Made by a program: the position numbers and the translations under genes
Shown: piece after piece, positions 22,111 to 25,159 of the stretch
Layout of the letters: each line of letters starts with the position of its first letter
Position numbering within the stretch: the stretch's first letter is position 1
The notes under the pieces: generated by a model
Database searches by the model: none
What the model saw: the letters and a program-made list of their open reading frames with translations, nothing else
What the model was told of the DNA's origin: nothing
Assembly: GCA_900549065.1 (NCBI GenBank)
Contig: URNC01000010.1
Coordinates: 1 to 25,159, forward strand
Direction of reading: 5' to 3'
From: an uncultured Collinsella sp.
GTDB taxonomy: Bacteria > Actinomycetota > Coriobacteriia > Coriobacteriales > Coriobacteriaceae
Length of the DNA stretch: 25,159 nt

Positions 22111-23523
22111 ATGGCATCAAAGAACCTTTTGCCCGTTGCCGCGCTCTGTAGTGCGCTTGCCACCGGCATGCCCGTTGCCGCTCTAGCGACACCCGCCGTG
22201 GACGCCCCCTTACCTGCTGTCAACTGTCTCGCCACAAACCAGATGAGCACCATCGCGCGCCAACGCTTCTCGCTTGCGCAGGCAAGCATTTCGGCCTCGG
22301 GGTGCCTCCGTCGCTGCACGAACAGCTCGATAGTCGTGGATACCGAGCACTCGAGCACAGCGGACGGCCCCCTAACGGGATGCGTTATCTGCACATGGCG
22401 CGCAGCTGCAACTGATGCCGATGGCGATTCCTGCGACGTGGAGCTGTGCCTCGACATCACCCTGTCCGATGACTCGGCGGACGGGGCAACAGTCGCCTTC
22501 GACAGCACGTTTTTCGAAAACGGAGGGGGTGTATGCCTGGGCTGCGTCCCCTCGAGCGCCGATGGCACGCAGCCCGCTATCTCATTCACCGCATCGCTGA
22601 AAATGACCAAGGCGGGCACCGACGCCACGGCAAATGGCGAGATCGCTCTAATGTTCTACGCGAGCGGCACAGAAAGCCAGGAGATTCGGGGCAAACAGCG
22701 GACCGGATCGCTCAGCCTGACGCGAGGGGCAGATCCCGGTCCTGTCGATATCAGTACCGAAACGCAAGATGTGCATCACGTCCTTGTCGATCCGGCGCTC
22801 CTCGAGATGGAATGGAGCGGAGTAGGAGCGGTCGGACTCGCCCCCTCGACAGGTGACATCGCAAGCGACTCCAGCGAGAGCAGCGGTGAAATAGCGCCTG
22901 GGGACAATGGCGCACCAGGCGGCATAACACCGCCATCGAGCGGTCCTTCAGCCACTTTCAGCGAGCCAAGCGAAACAGCCACCGCAGTGGGCGGCACGCA
23001 AGCTGGCGAAAACTTGGGGTGTCCCATGCCGGCAGACATCGACGAGGGCAATTGTTGCATGATGGTCGCGCTCGACCGCACGGAAACCGTCGACGTCGCG
23101 AGCATTGAGGTCACCGCTGCCGATAAGCCCGTCCGCAAAGCAGCCATTATCGCATTCCCTAAAACCGTCGAAGTTGTTTTTCTGCCATCGGGCGAGGTCG
23201 TAGCCCCCACCTTGCTCACCTTGCTTGGGGCAAAGGGCACGGCCAACCAAATCGACAACCTCACGGTCGCCGACCCTGCGACCACCGCAAAACTGCACCT
23301 GTATGCCGTAACCTCGGACGGAGGCAAAACCGAGGAATTCGACGGTGAGAATCTCCTGAATAACCGGATACTCCATAAAATGGAAGACGTCTCGTATCAA
23401 ATTGAGCTCGTGGGATTTGACCGAGCTCGAGATGCCGATATCATCGCCGCGGCCATTGAGTCCCCGCAGCGACTCATGACGCTGTGCTTCGATTACAGCC
23501 CCTATGTCGTGATGGGAGGCTGA
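22111..23523 (+). CDS. Secreted cysteine-rich protein with two CxxC motifs, unknown
   Basis: A 470-residue exported protein with a signal peptide (residues 1-26, ending VAALA). The mature form has 13 cysteines. Nine lie in the N-terminal domain (39, 65, 69, 91, 94, 108, 113, 142, 145), including the CxxC pairs CVIC (91-94) and CLGC (142-145); four more are at 304, 315, 316 and 459. A low-complexity Ser/Gly/Pro linker (about 250-298) joins the N-terminal domain to a C-terminal one, where KTVEVVFLPSGEVVAPT and QIDNLTV echo the protein encoded at 21229. No anchor follows; it ends SPYVVMGG. AAGGAG lies five bases before the ATG. It is the last and largest gene of the group. I do not recognise a family. 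Confidence 0.85.
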   Translation: MASKNLLPVAALCSALATGMPVAALATPAVDAPLPAVNCLATNQMSTIARQRFSLAQASISASGCLRRCTNSSIVVDTEHSSTADGPLTGCVICTWRAAATDADGDSCDVELCLDITLSDDSADGATVAFDSTFFENGGGVCLGCVPSSADGTQPAISFTASLKMTKAGTDATANGEIALMFYASGTESQEIRGKQRTGSLSLTRGADPGPVDISTETQDVHHVLVDPALLEMEWSGVGAVGLAPSTGDIASDSSESSGEIAPGDNGAPGGITPPSSGPSATFSEPSETATAVGGTQAGENLGCPMPADIDEGNCCMMVALDRTETVDVASIEVTAADKPVRKAAIIAFPKTVEVVFLPSGEVVAPTLLTLLGAKGTANQIDNLTVADPATTAKLHLYAVTSDGGKTEEFDGENLLNNRILHKMEDVSYQIELVGFDRARDADIIAAAIESPQRLMTLCFDYSPYVVMGG

Positions 23524-23603
23524 GGCTCGGGCACCAAATGCCGTCATTAATACCACTTATATAACGTATAGGATGAGGCATGACGCACCCTGCAGCCCGT
23601 TCT

Positions 23604-23611
23604 GCTACGAT
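23604..23611 (+). promoter_or_regulatory. Possible extended -10 for the DUF554 gene
   Basis: TGCTACGAT (beginning at 23603) has the extended -10 form TGn plus a TACGAT hexamer, about 30 bases before the chosen start codon. There is no clear -35. Confidence 0.3.
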
Positions 23612-23641
23612 TGCCAGGTTGGCATCAATATGGGAGGGTTC

Positions 23642-24358
23642 ATGCCGGGTTTGGGAACGGTCATCAACGTCGCACTTTTGATTGCGGGCGGACTGCTGGG
23701 CCTTATAGGCGGACGCTTTATCACACCCCGCATCCAAGACACGCTCATGAAGGCGTCGGGGCTGTGCGTTTTGTTTATCGGACTGGGCGGCACCATGCAA
23801 AAGATGCTCGTCATTGACGGGAAAGCGCTGGAGACCACCGGCACCACCATGCTCATCGTCTCGTTTGCCCTCGGCTCGCTCATCGGCGAGGCCGTTAACC
23901 TGGAAGCCGGCATCGAAAACCTGGGCGAATGGCTCAAGCGCAAAACCGGCAGCGAGGGAGACAACGAGTTCACCAATGCCTTTGTCTCGACATCGCTGAC
24001 CGTCTGCATCGGTGCCATGGCTATCGTGGGATCAATCCAAGACGGCTTGCTCGGCGACTGGTCCACGCTTGCCCTCAAGGGCGCGTTGGACTGCATCATC
24101 GTCTGCACCATGACGGCTTCGCTCGGCCGCGGCTGCATCTTCTCCGCCCTGCCCGTTGCCGTATTCCAGGGAACGATTACGCTGTTTGCCGGCGCGCTCT
24201 CCCCCATCATGACCGCCGCCGCCCTCGACAGTCTATCGCTCGTGGGCTCTATACTCATCTTCTGCGTCGGCGTCAATCTCATCCGTCCTCAGACCTTCCG
24301 CACGGCCAATATGCTCCCCTCCGTTGTCATAGCCGTCATCTACGCCCTCCTGTTCTAA
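23642..24358 (+). CDS. DUF554 family membrane protein
   Basis: A 238-residue integral membrane protein with about seven hydrophobic helices, of the DUF554 (YdfK/YqgA) family, whose function is not established. It starts MPGLGTVINVALLIAGGLLG, with GLCVLFIGLGGTMQKML, SFALGSLIGEAVNLE, NAFVSTSLTVCIGAMAIVGS and a final ILIFCVGVNLIRPQTFRTAN, all typical of the family. The ATG at 23642 follows GGGAGGG closely; the in-frame ATG at 23630 overlaps that ribosome site, and the longer reading from 23573 has an atypical Cys-rich N-terminus. It is probably separate from the surface cluster, since a gap of about 120 bases with its own possible promoter lies between them. Confidence 0.9.
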   Translation: MPGLGTVINVALLIAGGLLGLIGGRFITPRIQDTLMKASGLCVLFIGLGGTMQKMLVIDGKALETTGTTMLIVSFALGSLIGEAVNLEAGIENLGEWLKRKTGSEGDNEFTNAFVSTSLTVCIGAMAIVGSIQDGLLGDWSTLALKGALDCIIVCTMTASLGRGCIFSALPVAVFQGTITLFAGALSPIMTAAALDSLSLVGSILIFCVGVNLIRPQTFRTANMLPSVVIAVIYALLF

Positions 24359-24380
24359 ATCTATCTACGTAGCGGTATCT

Positions 24381-24409
24381 CGAACACCTGTTTGATGCTG
24401 TGCTATGAT
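24381..24409 (+). promoter_or_regulatory. Promoter of the TerB-N gene
   Basis: CGAACA (24381-24386), a 17-base spacer and TATGAT (24404-24409), with an extended TGC in front of the -10, lie about 40 bases upstream of the GTG start. The -10 is strong and the -35 is partial. Confidence 0.45.
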
Positions 24410-24446
24410 ATGAGGTCACCGAAGCTGCGTTAGGAGAGGAGAAACG

Positions 24447-25110
24447 GTGGCCGACCAGGACATCAAGATGCTCATCGAGCGCATTATGGCCGAGGCCCGG
24501 ACCCATCAGTCTGCTCGCTTCTCAAACGAAGTCTATGCTGACGAGCCGATTCTCAAAACCGGTCGTCAGATGCAGAACTTCCTTCCTGACCAGTACCGCA
24601 AAATGCGTGAGATATCGCGTTGGCAAGAAGACCCCAAGGGTGGCGCGGGACGTTGGCTTTCGGAAGCCGAGCTTTTCTACCGCCAAGGCCTGCTGATGGC
24701 CGACTTTGAGGACGACTGTCCCTACAACGGCACATTCAAGTCGTACTTTCCCACCTATAACGCCATGAGCGATCGGCAGCTGCGCGGCTATTTTACCTGG
24801 CGCACCCAAGTGCGCCGCGGAACCGTCGAGGAAACGTCTACGTCCTTTGCCTTTCTGTATCTCTATGAGCTGATCTGCGGCATTGGCGTAGATGACCCAC
24901 TCGATGGTTTTAACAAAATCAAGGCCTTTTGGGATGCCTATCGCGCCTTCGAGCCCGGCATCGACCGGTTCGCACGCGTGTGGCTGCAGGACTACGCCGT
25001 GTTCCACGGACTCGACCCCAAGCTGCTTCGCGACTCTAAAACCGTCATGTTCGATAACGCCCTTATCGAGCTGCGGCGTGCGGCGCGAGACCTTGCGCCC
25101 GCGCCAACGC
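24447..25110 (+). CDS. TerB N-terminal domain protein (3' end missing)
   Basis: The reading frame starts at GTG 24447, seven bases after a strong GGAGAGGAG site, and stays open to the last genomic base, giving 221 codons. The translation begins MADQDIKMLIERIMAEARTH. Its middle has YNAMSDRQLRGYFTWRTQV and SFAFLYLYELICGIGVDDP, which I recognise as the TerB-N domain signature (DxQLRxYFxWR and FxYLYELxNxxG). Such proteins usually continue with a TerB and a TerB-C domain and are predicted to be cytoplasmic, linked loosely to tellurite-resistance-type stress systems. The C-terminal half is lost because the contig ends in adapter, so its domain make-up cannot be judged. It has its own promoter and is probably not part of the surface cluster. 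Confidence 0.85.
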
Positions 25111-25159
25111 CTGTCTCTTATACACATCTCCGAGCCCACGAGACTACGCTGCATCTCGT
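25111..25159. other. Illumina Nextera adapter (artefact, not genomic)
   Basis: The last 49 bases are library sequence. They comprise the transposon mosaic end CTGTCTCTTATACACATCT (25111-25129), then CCGAGCCCACGAGAC (25130-25144), an 8-base i7 index TACGCTGC (25145-25152, which I recall as Nextera XT N721), then ATCTCGT, the start of the P7 flow-cell sequence. The order is exactly that of read-through from an insert into the i7 adapter. Confidence 0.98.

Noticed and set aside
1..25110. CRISPR array, tRNA, rRNA, insertion sequence or prophage genes
   Set aside because: I looked for spaced repeats, tRNA cloverleaf patterns, transposase motifs and phage structural genes in the gaps and frames and found none.
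24522..25154. Minus-strand open frame of 210 codons at the window end
   Set aside because: Its first residues are translated from the Nextera adapter and the rest is opposite the TerB-N gene.

Overview
The window reads as chromosomal DNA from a high-GC Gram-positive gut actinobacterium, most likely a Coriobacteriia member close to Collinsella. That is inference. It rests on the base composition, strong AAGGAGG-type ribosome sites, a single-chain PurL of about 1250 residues, exported proteins with sortase-like signals, and a lactate dehydrogenase/Etf operon of the anaerobic bifurcating kind. The last 49 bases are not genomic. They are Illumina Nextera adapter with an i7 index, so the window ends at an untrimmed contig end near 25110.

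Layout. 1-2660 (minus): branched-chain amino acid ABC importer genes livH (cut at the window edge) and livK, with a shrunken second livK copy just upstream. 2852-5169 (plus): homoserine dehydrogenase and a short-chain dehydrogenase. 5291-6853 (minus): a CPA2-type cation/proton antiporter. 7038-11818 (plus): purL and an EamA-family exporter, each followed by an intrinsic terminator. 11921-13061 (minus): a seven-helix membrane diguanylate cyclase broken by a single frameshift. 13250-15420 (minus): a 2-keto-3-deoxygluconate permease preceded by a 28-bp palindrome, then the azlC-azlD amino acid exporter pair. 15558-16370 (plus): an HD-domain phosphohydrolase whose stop codon overlaps the stop of the convergent etfA. 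16367-19992 (minus): an lctD-etfB-etfA operon, probably an electron-bifurcating lactate (or other 2-hydroxyacid) dehydrogenase. 20338-23523 (plus): five tightly packed small genes of unknown function, four of them encoding exported or membrane-anchored proteins. 23642-24358: a DUF554 membrane protein. 24447-25110: the start of a TerB-N domain protein, cut by the adapter.

How the genes fit together. Most of the window is ordinary metabolism: amino acid import and export, threonine/methionine biosynthesis, purine synthesis, lactate oxidation and sugar-acid uptake. The part least explained by known families is the five-gene surface cluster. It encodes a small cytoplasmic protein, a signal-anchored protein, a secreted beta-rich protein, an 85-residue precursor with both a signal peptide and an LAQTSD sorting signal, and a cysteine-rich secreted protein with two CxxC motifs. 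The last protein seems to share a domain with the third. I propose it as an undescribed cell-envelope assembly. No tRNA, rRNA, CRISPR array, transposase or phage gene was seen.
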